Positions 26,035-34,589 of a stretch of DNA of 64,000 nucleotides are shown here, piece by piece. The first letter of the stretch is position 1. Every line of letters begins with the position of its first letter. The stretch comes from Longispora sp040681875 (GTDB lineage: Bacteria > Actinomycetota > Actinomycetes > Mycobacteriales > Micromonosporaceae): NCBI RefSeq assembly GCF_040681875.1, contig NZ_JBFAZP010000007.1, forward strand, positions 558,001 to 622,000, given 5' to 3'. A program made the translations under genes and the position numbers. Under the pieces are notes generated by a model. That model did not search any database. It saw only the letters and a program-made list of their open reading frames with translations, and was not told the DNA's origin.

Positions 26035-26640
26035 CTAGCTGCCTGGTGGCCGCGCGTGTGTGGCGGAGTCCGATTCGTTCGCTAAGCGGTAGCGCTCATG
26101 GGCTGCGCCGATGGCCCCCGCGTAGGCGATAACGTCGGTGAGAGCGAGGCCGGCGTCTAACGCTGCGGCCAGAGCCGCCGCAACCGGGCCGAGAATCGCG
26201 TCGTGTACGGCCACATGTGCCAGACCGACCCGCGGGGGGTCGTGGGGGCGACATGCGAGTTGGAAGCGGTCCACGTCCTCCAGGGGCGGGGACTCGGTCA
26301 GGGGGCGTTCCCCGCTGGCCCACTGCCAGGCCGTCCGGCTGCTCACGGTCACTGTGGAGGTCAGGTCCACGGGCTCGTCGGAGCCCTCGGGCGGGAGTAG
26401 TAGCCGGTTTGGGGAGACGCCGAGCGCGGCAGCGAACGCCACAAGGTCATCCACGTCGACCCGCCGCCCCCCGAGCTCAACCTTGCTGAGCACCGCTTCC
26501 CCGATCGGCCTGCCTACCCCGGCTAGGCGCTCTCCGAGACCGGCCAGGCTTAGACCCGCGTCTGTACGTAATGAGTGAATCGCGTGGGAGACCCGTTGTG
26601 CGGTGGGCCCGCGCTCGATAGCTGCCTTCGCCATAATCAT
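26035..26640 (-). CDS. XRE-family regulator of the ICE
   Basis: 201 residues from the ATG at 26640 (MIMAKAAIERG), with GAGAG just upstream; the in-frame TTG at 26670 lies in the operator-like repeat and is less likely. An HTH domain occupies about residues 15-80 (RVSHAIHSLRTDAGLSLAGL, EAVLSKVELGGRRVDVDD). The C-terminal region is proline-rich, then helical (VAAALAAALDAGLALTDVIA). It follows the secreted-protein genes and precedes int on the same strand, so it probably controls integration or excision. An inverted repeat lies directly upstream. Confidence 0.83.
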   Translation of the reverse strand: MIMAKAAIERGPTAQRVSHAIHSLRTDAGLSLAGLGERLAGVGRPIGEAVLSKVELGGRRVDVDDLVAFAAALGVSPNRLLLPPEGSDEPVDLTSTVTVSSRTAWQWASGERPLTESPPLEDVDRFQLACRPHDPPRVGLAHVAVHDAILGPVAAALAAALDAGLALTDVIAYAGAIGAAHERYRLANESDSATHARPPGS

Positions 26641-26643
26641 GAT

Positions 26644-26665
26644 TCTCTCAGATACTTTGGAGAGA
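26644..26665. promoter_or_regulatory. Inverted repeat upstream of the XRE gene
   Basis: TCTCTC (26644-26649) and GAGAGA (26660-26665) are separated by 10 nt just before the start of the XRE gene, a plausible autoregulatory operator. Confidence 0.4.
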
Positions 26666-26817
26666 TCCAAGGTGGGCGGTCACCGCAATTTCGACTAGCG
26701 GGCGTCCATCATGGAGAGATGGGGGTGGTCGGTGGGCCCGGGAGGCCGGGGCCGGCTCCCCGTGGAAGTCGGCCCCGGCGTGATGAGCCTGGTCGTCGGT
26801 GCCAGGCCCTGTCTGGG

Positions 26818-27597
26818 TCAGCCGGTAACCGGGAGATGGTCATCCTGCGGCTGGACGGGCGGCGCGACCGGCGGGACCGGGGGCGCCGGCGGGACCGGTG
26901 TGCCGGTCGGTGGGGTCGTCGTCGGGGAGGTGGTCGGCTTGCCGGTCGGGGAACTCGTCGGGCTGCTGGTGGGCTTGCCCGTGGGGCTGCTCGTCGGGCT
27001 CGCGGTCGGGCTGGTCGTGGGCTTGCCGGTCGGGCTGTTCGACGGCGTGGGGTTCGGGTTGCCCCCGTCCGGCCCGCATGCCGCGTACCCGATGTTGATC
27101 ACGCTGGCGGCGGTGCCGGACCCGGCCTTGACGGTGACCTGGGCGGCGATGACGAACTTCGCGCCGTCAGCGGTGCTGCCGGTGACGCCGTAGGTGACCG
27201 TGCCCTTGGCTCCAAGGGGGCCGGCGGGCGTACCGGAGAAGCTGCTGCTGACCTTCCCGCCGTCGCAGGTGGCGGTCGCCGTGCCAGAGAGTAGGCCGCC
27301 GAGCCCGGATAGGCCCGTGACCTGCACGGACGCTTTTCCCGCGCTGGCCCGCACGGTCGCGGACGCCCGGAGGGTGCCGTCGGAACTTGCCGCCGCCCCG
27401 GTGGCGGTGCGCTCGGCGCTGTTGGAGGTCGCCGAGGGGGCCGCGCCGACGGGGGCCGCCCCGGTGGCGCTGAGGCCGTACGCAGAGCTGGTGGGGGCGG
27501 CGGCCTGAGCAGGTCCGGCCAGGAGGACGGCGGTGCCGCCGCCGAGCAGGGCGAGCATCGACACGCCGGCCAGGCCGGTTTTGAGCGAGGTTTTCAC
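26818..27597 (-). CDS. Secreted protein with Pro/Thr/Ser repeats, ending in LPVTG
   Basis: 259 residues. A strong signal peptide (SMLALLGGGTAVLLAGPAQA) is followed by a ~125-residue beta-rich domain containing a cysteine pair (TATCDGG, YAACGPDG). It resembles actinobacterial surface domains of the choice-of-anchor kind (weak assignment). A ~90-residue stalk of TSSPTGKPT-type repeats then leads to the final residues HLPVTG followed directly by TGA. LPVTG is a sortase motif, yet the hydrophobic helix and basic tail that should follow it are absent. The gene lies 15 bp behind the L,D-transpeptidase, so the two are probably cotranscribed. Confidence 0.82.
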   Translation of the reverse strand: MKTSLKTGLAGVSMLALLGGGTAVLLAGPAQAAAPTSSAYGLSATGAAPVGAAPSATSNSAERTATGAAASSDGTLRASATVRASAGKASVQVTGLSGLGGLLSGTATATCDGGKVSSSFSGTPAGPLGAKGTVTYGVTGSTADGAKFVIAAQVTVKAGSGTAASVINIGYAACGPDGGNPNPTPSNSPTGKPTTSPTASPTSSPTGKPTSSPTSSPTGKPTTSPTTTPPTGTPVPPAPPVPPVAPPVQPQDDHLPVTG

Positions 27598-27612
27598 GAA
27601 TCTGATCCTTCT

Positions 27613-28485
27613 TTAGGGGGTGATGCGGATGACGGTGCCGGCTGGCACCTGGAGGAGTGCGGCCATCGCCGTGCCCGGGATGCGGACGCAGCCGTGGCTG
27701 GCCGCTGTTCCGAGCACGGAGTCCGACGGCCACGTGTGCAGAGCGATGGTTCCTGGGCCGGAGCCGAAGCTGGTCAGGGTCGCCGAGTGGGTGCCGAGCG
27801 GGAGGATGACGGGGCTATAGGTCTGCTCGGAGTCCCGGATCGCGGCCAGGATGAAGCTGCGGCCCGTCGGGGTCGGCGTGGAACTCTTGCCGGGGCTGGT
27901 GGTCCAGCTCCCGATCACCTGCCCGTCCTTGAGCAGGTCCAGAGTCATTGCCGCCAGTCGGGTGCGGATCTCGTAGGGGCTGCGCGCCGTCTCCACCAAA
28001 GCGGCCGGAATCCAGCCCGTCGCCCCGTTCGGGCGGCTCGGCAGCATGACCTGGAACCAGCCGGGCTGCGCGACGATCACGGGCAGCCACGTCAGGCTCC
28101 GGCCCTGCCGGGCGGGGAGCCGGGCGATCGGCTCACCGCCTGGGCTGGAAAACACGGGTATCGGGACCGGCGGGTGGACCACGAAGCCGTCGGTGCCGCC
28201 GTTGAGGTCGGTGTCGAGCGGGGCCTGCGGGACGGTGGTCCAGGTCGTCGCCTCCACCAGGCCGGCGAGGACGTCGGGGCTGACCGACGGCACCGGCACC
28301 TGGACCTGCTGCACCGGCCCGGCGATCGGCGCCGGCGCAGCGGCCGAAGCCTGGTCGACGGGAGCCGACGCTGCCGAGCTGGTCACGAACAGGGCCACGA
28401 GCGTGTAGATCACCGGCAGGCCGAAGACGGCGGCGAGGCCGACTCGGGACCGGAACTCGGTGGGGGTGCTGGTGTCGTCGGTCAT
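27613..28485 (-). CDS. ICE-encoded membrane-anchored L,D-transpeptidase
   Basis: 290 residues. One N-terminal membrane helix (LAAVFGLPVIYTLVALFVT, about 17-35) is followed by an Ala/Pro-rich linker, an SH3-like domain (about 95-165: VFSSPGGEPIARLPA, PGWFQVML, TGWIPAALVET) and a YkuD domain. The catalytic motif is TAASHGCVRIPG with Cys266. This is a different class from the chromosomal enzyme at 2-781, which has an Ig-like rather than SH3-like domain. Such enzymes cross-link peptidoglycan or attach proteins to it. The gene starts 4 bp after the sedolisin gene ends and precedes the LPVTG protein, forming a secreted or wall-acting trio. Confidence 0.9.
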   Translation of the reverse strand: MTDDTSTPTEFRSRVGLAAVFGLPVIYTLVALFVTSSAASAPVDQASAAAPAPIAGPVQQVQVPVPSVSPDVLAGLVEATTWTTVPQAPLDTDLNGGTDGFVVHPPVPIPVFSSPGGEPIARLPARQGRSLTWLPVIVAQPGWFQVMLPSRPNGATGWIPAALVETARSPYEIRTRLAAMTLDLLKDGQVIGSWTTSPGKSSTPTPTGRSFILAAIRDSEQTYSPVILPLGTHSATLTSFGSGPGTIALHTWPSDSVLGTAASHGCVRIPGTAMAALLQVPAGTVIRITP

Positions 28486-28489
28486 CGCG

Positions 28490-30324
28490 CTACCTGGTGA
28501 TCTCGGTCAGGAACCGCGCGTTGGGCACCCCGAGACCGGTCACCATGTCGTACCCCGGGACCGTATGCAGGGCCTGCGGGGTGGAGTCGACATCGATCAG
28601 GTACTGGCCTCGCGGGGCACCCGGGATTCCCGGAACGAGGATGCCGGCCGCCGTGTGGGTGATGTCCGTCGTCACCGGCATGCCGGCGGAGGCGCGGGCG
28701 TACAGGATCGGGGCGAGCAGTCCCACGGGCTCCCCGGTCCCGGCCCGCGACTGTGCAACCGCCACCAGCGACGCGATGATCGGGGACGCCAGCGACGTGC
28801 CGCCGATACCGCCCTCCTGGTAGACGCCCTGGTAGGTGTAGCCGACGAAGAACCCGGTGTACGGATCGGCGAGGGCGGCCACGTCCGGGATCGTCCGCTT
28901 GTCCCCGGGAACTCCGGCCTGCCAGGACGGCTTGTCGAAGTAGGCGCTCGGGCCGCCCCCGGCTCCCCAGACGAACGCCGGGGTGGTCGGCACCCACTTA
29001 CCGCCGATCAGGGCGTTGCCGGTCGCCTCCCACCCGGTGTTCACCGCGAGATTGCCGCTCTGGGAGATGCCCGTGGTGGTCCCACCGACGGCGGTCACCC
29101 AGGGGCTGGTCGCGGGGAAGGCCGCGGTAGGGGACGGGGCGCCCCTGGTGGTGAGGTCGCCATAGTCGCCAGTGGAGAAGTACAGGCCAGTCCCGAAGAC
29201 GGCTGCACGGGCGAACAGCGAGTTGGACGCGGCGCGGGCCTCAGCGTTGTCCTGCTCGCCGTTGTAGCCCCACGAGTTGTTGATGATGGTCGCGTTGAAG
29301 GAGGTGTCGGCCAGGACTCCGGCGATGGTGCCTTCCAGCGAGCTGGAACGGCAGTCCGGAGCCGCCGCATAGATGATCTTGGCGGCGGGGCGATGGTGTG
29401 GATGGTCTGGATGTCCAGGGCTTGTTCCCCGAGCCAGCCCGGTACGTCGCAGCCGTGATCGCTGCCATCTCCGTTGACGTACCTCTTGACGGCGAACTGG
29501 TCAGCGCGAAGAGGCGTGACGCCGTTCTTGCTGAACGCCCGGTTCGCGTCGGCTAGGGCACCGCCTCCGTCGAACGCGCCGACGATGACGACCACCTGGC
29601 CGCTGCCGGTGTCGGAGGCGGTGAGCCCGTAGAGGCTGCGCAGCTGAGGGCCGGTGTACCCGCAGTTGGCGTTGGATGTGACCGGCGCCGGGTACTTGGC
29701 CGGCGCGGAGCTGACCCACTCGCCCCAGTAGGTCGTGCAGTAGTCGCCCGTCGCGTGCGGGCTGGCGGCCGGCCGTCTGGCCTTGGGCGCTGCGGCGGCG
29801 GGACGGGCGAGCATCGGCTGCGCGGCCTGCTCAGTCAGTCCGGTTGCCACGATGTCGGCGGCGACCGTCGTGGGCTTGGCCGGTGTGGTTGCCGTGGCTC
29901 GCAGCTGCACCCCAGCCCCGGAACGGGTCGCCGTGACCGAGGTGCCGAACGCGGCGCCCAGAGTTCGGGCCGTGCCGGTAACCGGCAGGCGGGTACCGGT
30001 GGCATCGAGCCGCCCGACGGTCAGCCCGGCGGAGCGGGCCCAGGTCGATACCCGGGCCACCCGGTCGGCTCCGGCGCCGTAGCGCTGGCGGACCTGGTCA
30101 CGGCTGAGATGTCTTCCGAACAGGGGACTGCCGGGTGTGGTCATTGCGGTGGCGTAGGAGGTCAGGCCGGCATCGTCTTGGCCCGCGAGGGTCAAAGTCA
30201 CGGTGAGCGGTGCTGATGCCGCCGCTGGCGGGACCGCTGGGCCCGCGATGGCGGTTCCGGCTACGGCCAGCGCCGCCAGTGTGGCGGCGCTGACGGTGGC
30301 CAGGAAAGGTGTTCGAGAGCGCAT
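28490..30324 (-). pseudogene. Sedolisin (S53) serine-carboxyl peptidase with a frameshift
   Basis: A single S53 protease is encoded in two frames. The start is the ATG at 30324 (TGGAG upstream), followed by a signal peptide and a pro-domain (LTVTLTLAGQDDAGLTSYA, GRHLSRDQVRQRYG). The catalytic domain follows, with Glu and Asp in GEQALDIQTIH. At about 29383-29391 the frame breaks in a C/G-rich run. Reading on one frame over gives AAKIIYAAAPDC, NNSWGYNGEQ, TAVGGTTTG, PDVAALADPYTG, and the serine motif GGTSLASPI, to the stop at 28490. One missing base would restore a complete ~610-residue enzyme, so this is either a recent pseudogene or a sequencing error. Programmed frameshifting is less likely because no classical slippery heptamer is seen. 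Confidence 0.85.
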
Positions 30325-30360
30325 CAAAACTCCAGGGTTGTTTGCGGAAGATGTGGGCGC

Positions 30361-30582
30361 TCAGGCCCGGGGTGCTTTGCCGAGTTCGGCTCGGCGCACG
30401 GCCACGATCAGGGCGATCTGGCGGCGGAGGCGGTCCTGGGCGCGCGGTCCCGCGCGGCGTGCGCGCGGGACCGGCCCCCCGGTGATCCCCGACGACAGCA
30501 CCTGCGTCCAAGCGGCGTACGCCGGGGAACTGGAACGCGCCGTGCTGCGCGCCGGGGTGATCACGTGCATGAGCCTGTCCAT
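30361..30582 (-). CDS. Small basic protein coupled to the HTH gene
   Basis: 73 residues. Its ATG directly follows the TGA of the upstream HTH gene, without any gap. The sequence is basic, with a C-terminal helix DRLRRQIALIVAVRRAELGK that could bind nucleic acid. No family is recognised. The abutting start is the main support for it being real. Confidence 0.5.
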   Translation of the reverse strand: MDRLMHVITPARSTARSSSPAYAAWTQVLSSGITGGPVPRARRAGPRAQDRLRRQIALIVAVRRAELGKAPRA

Positions 30583-30996
30583 TCAGGCCGCACGGGGGTA
30601 CGGGTCCGCCCGCCTCTCCACGGGTCCCGCCCGCCCGCTACCTGGAGAAAGAGGGCGTACGGCCCCAGACGGCGGCCCGTCGCCGGTCGGTGGATGGCGT
30701 GGAGCGGGGCGGTAGGGCCGGTAGGCGACGGTCACCGGCGGCAGCCTCAGATCCCCGACCTTGAGCCCGAGAGAGGCACACAGCAGCGCCCGGTAGAAGC
30801 CGCTCGGCGACTTGGCGCCGTGCTCCCACTTGCTGATCATCTTGCGAAGCGACTCATCGGCCGGGAGTTCGTCGGCGGACAGGTGTCGCATGTGGTGGAT
30901 GAGCTGTTGCTGTGACCAGTGCAGCGCCAGGCGGCGGCGTACCAGTACGCGGCCGGCGTAGGCGGCGGTCCCGGGGTGAGGGAACTCTTCAGACAC
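30583..30996 (-). CDS. HTH DNA-binding protein
   Basis: 137 residues from the GTG at 30996, chosen because AGGAGG lies 6 nt upstream; an upstream extension to 31113 would overlap the ATPase gene. The N-terminal 80 residues hold an XRE-like helix-turn-helix (GRVLVRRRLALHWSQQQL, DESLRKMISKWEHGAKSP, FYRALLCASLGL), resembling the domain fused to MmyB or TPR modules in actinomycete regulators. The C-terminal ~50 residues are proline/arginine-rich and disordered. It lies in the replication operon of the ICE. Confidence 0.8.
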   Translation of the reverse strand: MSEEFPHPGTAAYAGRVLVRRRLALHWSQQQLIHHMRHLSADELPADESLRKMISKWEHGAKSPSGFYRALLCASLGLKVGDLRLPPVTVAYRPYRPAPRHPPTGDGPPSGAVRPLSPGSGRAGPVERRADPYPRAA

Positions 30997-31024
30997 GGGT
31001 GTCCTCCTGGTGGTGAGCGGGGGT

Positions 31025-31681
31025 CTATTGGGCGGGGTTCTGGCGGCGGCGGTCCGGGCCGGTGAGCACCACCCGGGTACACATCTCGGCGAGCCGGCTG
31101 GTGATTCGGTCACCCAGTCGCGCTTTGAAATCCACGAGCGGCAGGTTGGTCGTGATGATCACTGGGCGTTGTTCTGCGTACCGGTCGTTGAGCAGCCGGT
31201 AGGTCATCTCCTCGACCCATTCGGTGGGCCGGGCCGCTCCGAGGTCATCGAGCAGCAGGAGGTCCGCCCGCCGATAGCGTTCGAGAATGGCTTCGGAGTC
31301 CGTGCCGGACCGGGGCCGTAGGTCGGCGTACAGGTCGGCGGCAGTCGTCGCCTCCCACCGCACCGCGACGGGCTGGGTGACTGCGGCCCGAAGCGCCCCG
31401 AACGCCGCGTGGGTCTTTCCCGCTCCGGTGACCCCGAGAAGCAGCAATGACCTCGGTTCGCCGGAGCGGAACCCCTCGACCCATCGGGCCACGTCGGGGA
31501 TGTCTACTGCGGCGTGGACGAACATCTTCGGGAACTTGGTGTCGCAGTATTGCCGGGCCTGCTGTCGGCGGAACTCGCCGACGTCGAAGCGCTCGGAGGC
31601 GGTGGGATCGCGGCCCAGAAGATCCTGGACGTGGTCGGGGAACCGAAACGCTGGAACGGCTTCTGCTTCGGAGTTGGTCAC
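31025..31681 (-). CDS. DnaC/IstB-like AAA+ ATPase (helicase loader)
   Basis: 218 residues. The GTG start overlaps the stop of the upstream gene (ATGTGA), so translation is coupled. An N-terminal region with RQQARQYCDTKFPKMF is followed by an AAA+ domain: Walker A LLLGVTGAGKTHAAF, Walker B DLLLLDDLGAARPTEWVEE, sensor 1 VIITTNLP, and a terminal arginine cluster SRLAEMCTRVVLTGPDRRR. The order replisome-organiser-like protein then DnaC-like ATPase is standard in phage and ICE replication modules, where the pair recruits the host DnaB helicase to the element origin. A transposase-helper role (IstB) is unlikely, as no IstA gene is present. Confidence 0.9.
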   Translation of the reverse strand: MTNSEAEAVPAFRFPDHVQDLLGRDPTASERFDVGEFRRQQARQYCDTKFPKMFVHAAVDIPDVARWVEGFRSGEPRSLLLLGVTGAGKTHAAFGALRAAVTQPVAVRWEATTAADLYADLRPRSGTDSEAILERYRRADLLLLDDLGAARPTEWVEEMTYRLLNDRYAEQRPVIITTNLPLVDFKARLGDRITSRLAEMCTRVVLTGPDRRRQNPAQ

Positions 31682-32631
31682 ATCGACCCCTCATAGGCTG
31701 CGGCGGACGGCGGGTTGGTGAACGGCCGGTAGGCGGTCGCATCGCGTGGATCTCCGCGCTGGGAGGCCAGCCTGAGCTGGTCGAATTTCTGCCTGAGCTT
31801 GGGCACCGACAGAACGTGCGAGCGCCAGAAACCGTCGGCCATCGACCAGCGAATGACGCCCAGTACCTCGTCAAGGTCGCGGTGGTCGTCGGTGAGCATG
31901 GCTTTGGCGGCACGTCTCCAGCCCTGGCTGGCGGTGGGGCTGACCCGACAGCCGTTGGCGGCCATGCCGGCGGCAAGCTGGCGGCAGATCTCCTCGGCCT
32001 CGGCATCGATCCGGTCCGGCGGTGTGCCCGAGTCCGCGCGCGCACCGATGTTTCCTGCTCCCTGATCCTTGCCACCTGCTACCTGCATAGGCGCGGACTT
32101 GGTCGTGCGCTTCTCGATCTCGTCCGGGAATTTCTCGGACTTCTCAGAGACGGACTCGGACAGGGTTGGGACAGGCTCGGAGGGGCGCGCTTTCGTCTTC
32201 ATCTGGTCCGTGCTGGGCTCAACCCCGCCGACGGCTGGATCGGGCCTGGCCGGGGTTGGTCTGGAAGTCGGCGTCACGGACCCGAAGTTGGAATGGTTGA
32301 GCGCAGGCAGGCGTGAGGGAACCTTGTCGGTGTCGAGCCTCTGGTGTCGCGCGAGAGTCGGCAGGAACAAGAAGGTGCGGCCGTCGACGTGGTACCGGAT
32401 CGCCTTTTCCAGCTTCTCCAACTCGTCAATCAGCCGGCCGACGTCGCCGGGGCCGAGATCGTCGTCGTAGGCGAAGATCTGCCCTTTGATCCAGCGGGGA
32501 TCTCCACGCAACCGGCTGTGCTCATCCGCCAATCCCCAAAGTCCGATGTAGAGCAGCCTCGCGTCACGTGACAGATCCGCAATGTCCTCGTCTGCGAAGT
32601 ATTCGGGTTTCACGGTCCGCATCCGCGCCAT
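31678..32631 (-). CDS. Replisome-organiser-like replication protein
   Basis: 317 residues from the ATG at 32631, preceded by GGAGGAAA. The N-terminal ~100 residues look like a winged-helix domain of phage replication proteins (RTVKPEYFADEDIADLSRDA, LLYIGLWGLADEHSRLRGD, RYHVDGRTFLFLPTL). A central polar linker rich in Pro, Ser, Lys and Glu follows. The C-terminal ~90 residues form a DnaD/DUF-like helical domain (ASQGWRRAAKAMLTDDHRDL, VIRWSMADGFWRSHVLSV, LRQKFDQL). Such proteins bind the origin and load helicase with the DnaC-like partner, whose gene overlaps this stop codon. The initiator function is inferred from context. Confidence 0.8.
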   Translation of the reverse strand: MARMRTVKPEYFADEDIADLSRDARLLYIGLWGLADEHSRLRGDPRWIKGQIFAYDDDLGPGDVGRLIDELEKLEKAIRYHVDGRTFLFLPTLARHQRLDTDKVPSRLPALNHSNFGSVTPTSRPTPARPDPAVGGVEPSTDQMKTKARPSEPVPTLSESVSEKSEKFPDEIEKRTTKSAPMQVAGGKDQGAGNIGARADSGTPPDRIDAEAEEICRQLAAGMAANGCRVSPTASQGWRRAAKAMLTDDHRDLDEVLGVIRWSMADGFWRSHVLSVPKLRQKFDQLRLASQRGDPRDATAYRPFTNPPSAAAYEGSM

Positions 32632-32674
32632 CTGGTTTCCTCCGTTCCAGTCGTCCTGGTCGCGGTCGCCGGAC

Positions 32675-33511
32675 CTACCGGGGCAACGGGCTGGTGGACC
32701 TGCTCCAACCACCCTTGGGGGCCTGAAGACGGGTCAGCGTGCGTCCGGAGCGGAAGTGATTCCACGCGGCGATGGCGTACCGGACCACGTCGTCCGGGCC
32801 GAGGCGGTGACCGGTCAGTGAGTCGGAAGACAGCCGCGTGCGCAGTGCTCGTGCCGGATCGCCGGGTGCCAATCCGAGCCCGTCGATCACCTGGTCGCCG
32901 AAGAAGAAGTCAGCCCGTTTGACGTCGACCCGCGCGCACATGTGGTAGGCCGCGGCGATGGAGCTCGGCGGTGCCGGTATGGCCTTGCGGGCACGGATCG
33001 CCATGTCGACAGCCAGACGCAGTTCAGGGTGGCGGGCCAGATAAGCGGCCATCTCCGGATGGGTCGGAGCGACGGCGCCGGCATTGCGCCGGCCCTGGTC
33101 GTAGGCGATGACCCGCCGGGCGATGGCGGCCAGTGTGTTGGCGTTGCTTTCTCCCGACAGCGCCAGCGAGTCGCCCATGCTGCGGTGCGCCCCGATGTCC
33201 ATGGTGTCCTGCGCGGTGGCCTCCAAACCCCAAATGACCAGGAATGGGAGGGTGACGTTCGCAGCGATCAGGGCCAGGAGGCGGTGCTGGCCATCGGCCA
33301 GCCATCCGTCGGTGGCGAACCTGATCGGGTCGCCGTTGAACGTCCACTGCCCGGCGGCCATGTCGCGGGCGTAGGCATCGACCCGGCCCTGACGGACGTT
33401 GCGGTTGTGGCCGTTGTTCGCCAGCCACGTGTCCGCCACCTCAGGGGTCACGGTGATGATCTCGTGGCGGACAAGGCGAACGCGGGGCGTGTTGGCGGAA
33501 TTGCGAGCCAT
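32675..33511 (-). CDS. DGQHR/ParB-like domain protein
   Basis: 278 residues. The first half contains the ParB/Srx-type core: VRQGRVDAYARDMAAGQW, then DGWLADGQHRLLALIAA, the DGQHR motif that in ParB relatives binds a nucleotide. The second half is helical and may bind DNA (ANTLAAIARRVIAYDQGRRN, YHMCARVDVKRADFFF). Homologous proteins are common in actinomycete ICEs and phages, with roles suspected in partitioning or DNA modification but not settled. Start codon ATG at 33511, 3 bp after the stop of the upstream gene, in the same operon as the replication genes. Confidence 0.82.
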   Translation of the reverse strand: MARNSANTPRVRLVRHEIITVTPEVADTWLANNGHNRNVRQGRVDAYARDMAAGQWTFNGDPIRFATDGWLADGQHRLLALIAANVTLPFLVIWGLEATAQDTMDIGAHRSMGDSLALSGESNANTLAAIARRVIAYDQGRRNAGAVAPTHPEMAAYLARHPELRLAVDMAIRARKAIPAPPSSIAAAYHMCARVDVKRADFFFGDQVIDGLGLAPGDPARALRTRLSSDSLTGHRLGPDDVVRYAIAAWNHFRSGRTLTRLQAPKGGWSRSTSPLPR

Positions 33512-33514
33512 GTG

Positions 33515-34240
33515 TCAGTCCTTTTCAAGAGGGTTGGGATCCGGGTGGGAAAGATCGGTGAGGATCGTGGTGATCTCGTCGCGCTGGCGAGCCAGGTCGC
33601 GGACCACACCAGCGGGCAGCCGGGGTTTGGTGGACGGCCAGCGGTCATCGACTAGTAGCCGCGCCAGCCGAGTGACAGCGCGCCCGTGGGCGAACACCCC
33701 TTCGGCGAACTCGTCGGTGAGTGGCCGGCGACGGCGGGACGGCGGGGCGCGGTCCTCCAGCGCGGACGGGCTGCGCTCCGCGATGACGGCCGCGACGTGC
33801 TCGGCGGTCACCCTGGGGGCTCCAGACGAGGTGCGCGGGGCGGTGGACACGGCTTGAGTCCAGGTCTGGCGGACGTTCTCCTTGCCAGCCTCACGGGCAA
33901 CCGGATCGGTACCCGGCGATGGCAGCAGCCGGGCCAGGGGGCGTGCCTGCGCCTCGCTGACCGGCACGGGGGCGGGCTCGGTGCCAGATGGCGTCACCTC
34001 GGCCAGGACCCCGACCACATCGGCGGCGGAGATCAGCCTGTCGGCATAGCTGCGCGACAGTCTCCAGCGCTCCTGGCAGTACTCGCGGAATGATTGATGC
34101 TCTGAGCGGTAAAGCCGCAGATCGCGGACAACGGCAAGGGCCTGCCCAACCTCGACGAACGTGTCCAGGCCGGCGGCGATGACCTGCTCGCACTGTCGAA
34201 GTCGCGCGGCCTCGGCTGCGGACAGCACGTCGCCGGTCAC
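33515..34240 (-). CDS. ICE accessory DNA-binding protein (ParB/KorB-HTH-like)
   Basis: 241 residues, GTG start overlapping the stop of a 31-residue ORF. The N-terminus has a motif frequent in mobile-element proteins: LDTFVEVGQALAVVRDLRLY followed by FREYCQERWRLSRSYADRLI, a helix-turn-helix-like unit that probably reads DNA. The middle is proline-rich and low-complexity. The C-terminus (RLARLLVDDRWPSTKPRLP, VVRDLARQRDEITTIL) forms helices. The exact function is unknown. Its position before the DGQHR protein suggests a pair that handles partitioning or replication control. Confidence 0.75.
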   Translation of the reverse strand: MTGDVLSAAEAARLRQCEQVIAAGLDTFVEVGQALAVVRDLRLYRSEHQSFREYCQERWRLSRSYADRLISAADVVGVLAEVTPSGTEPAPVPVSEAQARPLARLLPSPGTDPVAREAGKENVRQTWTQAVSTAPRTSSGAPRVTAEHVAAVIAERSPSALEDRAPPSRRRRPLTDEFAEGVFAHGRAVTRLARLLVDDRWPSTKPRLPAGVVRDLARQRDEITTILTDLSHPDPNPLEKD

Positions 34241-34332
34241 GGCCGGCTCCTGCGATCCAACGCCTCAACCGAACGCGCTGAGTCCGCCGAAACGGCAGAT
34301 CCGGTGGCTACCGCCCTTCCGATGAACGTCAC
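34237..34332 (-). CDS. 31-residue ORF coupled on both sides
   Basis: The GTG at 34332 overlaps the upstream stop as GTGA, and its own TGA (34239-34237) overlaps the GTG of the next gene, again as GTGA. It encodes MTFIGRAVATGSAVSADSAR and 11 more residues. Two stop-start overlaps fitting exactly are hard to get by chance, so it is probably translated, at least to pass ribosomes along the operon. No domain is recognised. Confidence 0.5.
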   Translation of the reverse strand: MTFIGRAVATGSAVSADSARSVEALDRRSRP

Positions 34333-34589
34333 GAATGCACCTGCGGCGGGCGGGCTGGGCAGGTGGGATAGTGCTGGCCGTACAAGCTGACGGCGTTCTT
34401 CCTGGCCTCAGTGAGGTCATCGCCTGCGAGTATCCGGCCGCGGGGCACCTGGCCGGAGCGCGGCCACACTGTCACATCACCGTCGGCCTGTGCCGCGATG
34501 CTGACCGCGCAGAGTTCGCCGGTCACGAGTTCGGTCCAGACCACCGGGATCCGGCAAGCCGGGCAGTAGCCGGGCGGGAGGGCGCTCAT
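34329..34589 (-). CDS. Small zinc-ribbon-like protein
   Basis: 86 residues. It begins MSALPPGYCPACRIPVVWTE, a CxxC knuckle, and has later cysteines (GELCAVSI, YPTCPARP) that could complete a zinc site. The middle resembles short anti-restriction or transcription-accessory ribbons, but no family is certain. Its ATG overlaps the stop of the upstream gene (ATGA) and its stop overlaps the 31-residue ORF, so it belongs to a tight operon. Confidence 0.7.
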   Translation of the reverse strand: MSALPPGYCPACRIPVVWTELVTGELCAVSIAAQADGDVTVWPRSGQVPRGRILAGDDLTEARKNAVSLYGQHYPTCPARPPQVHS

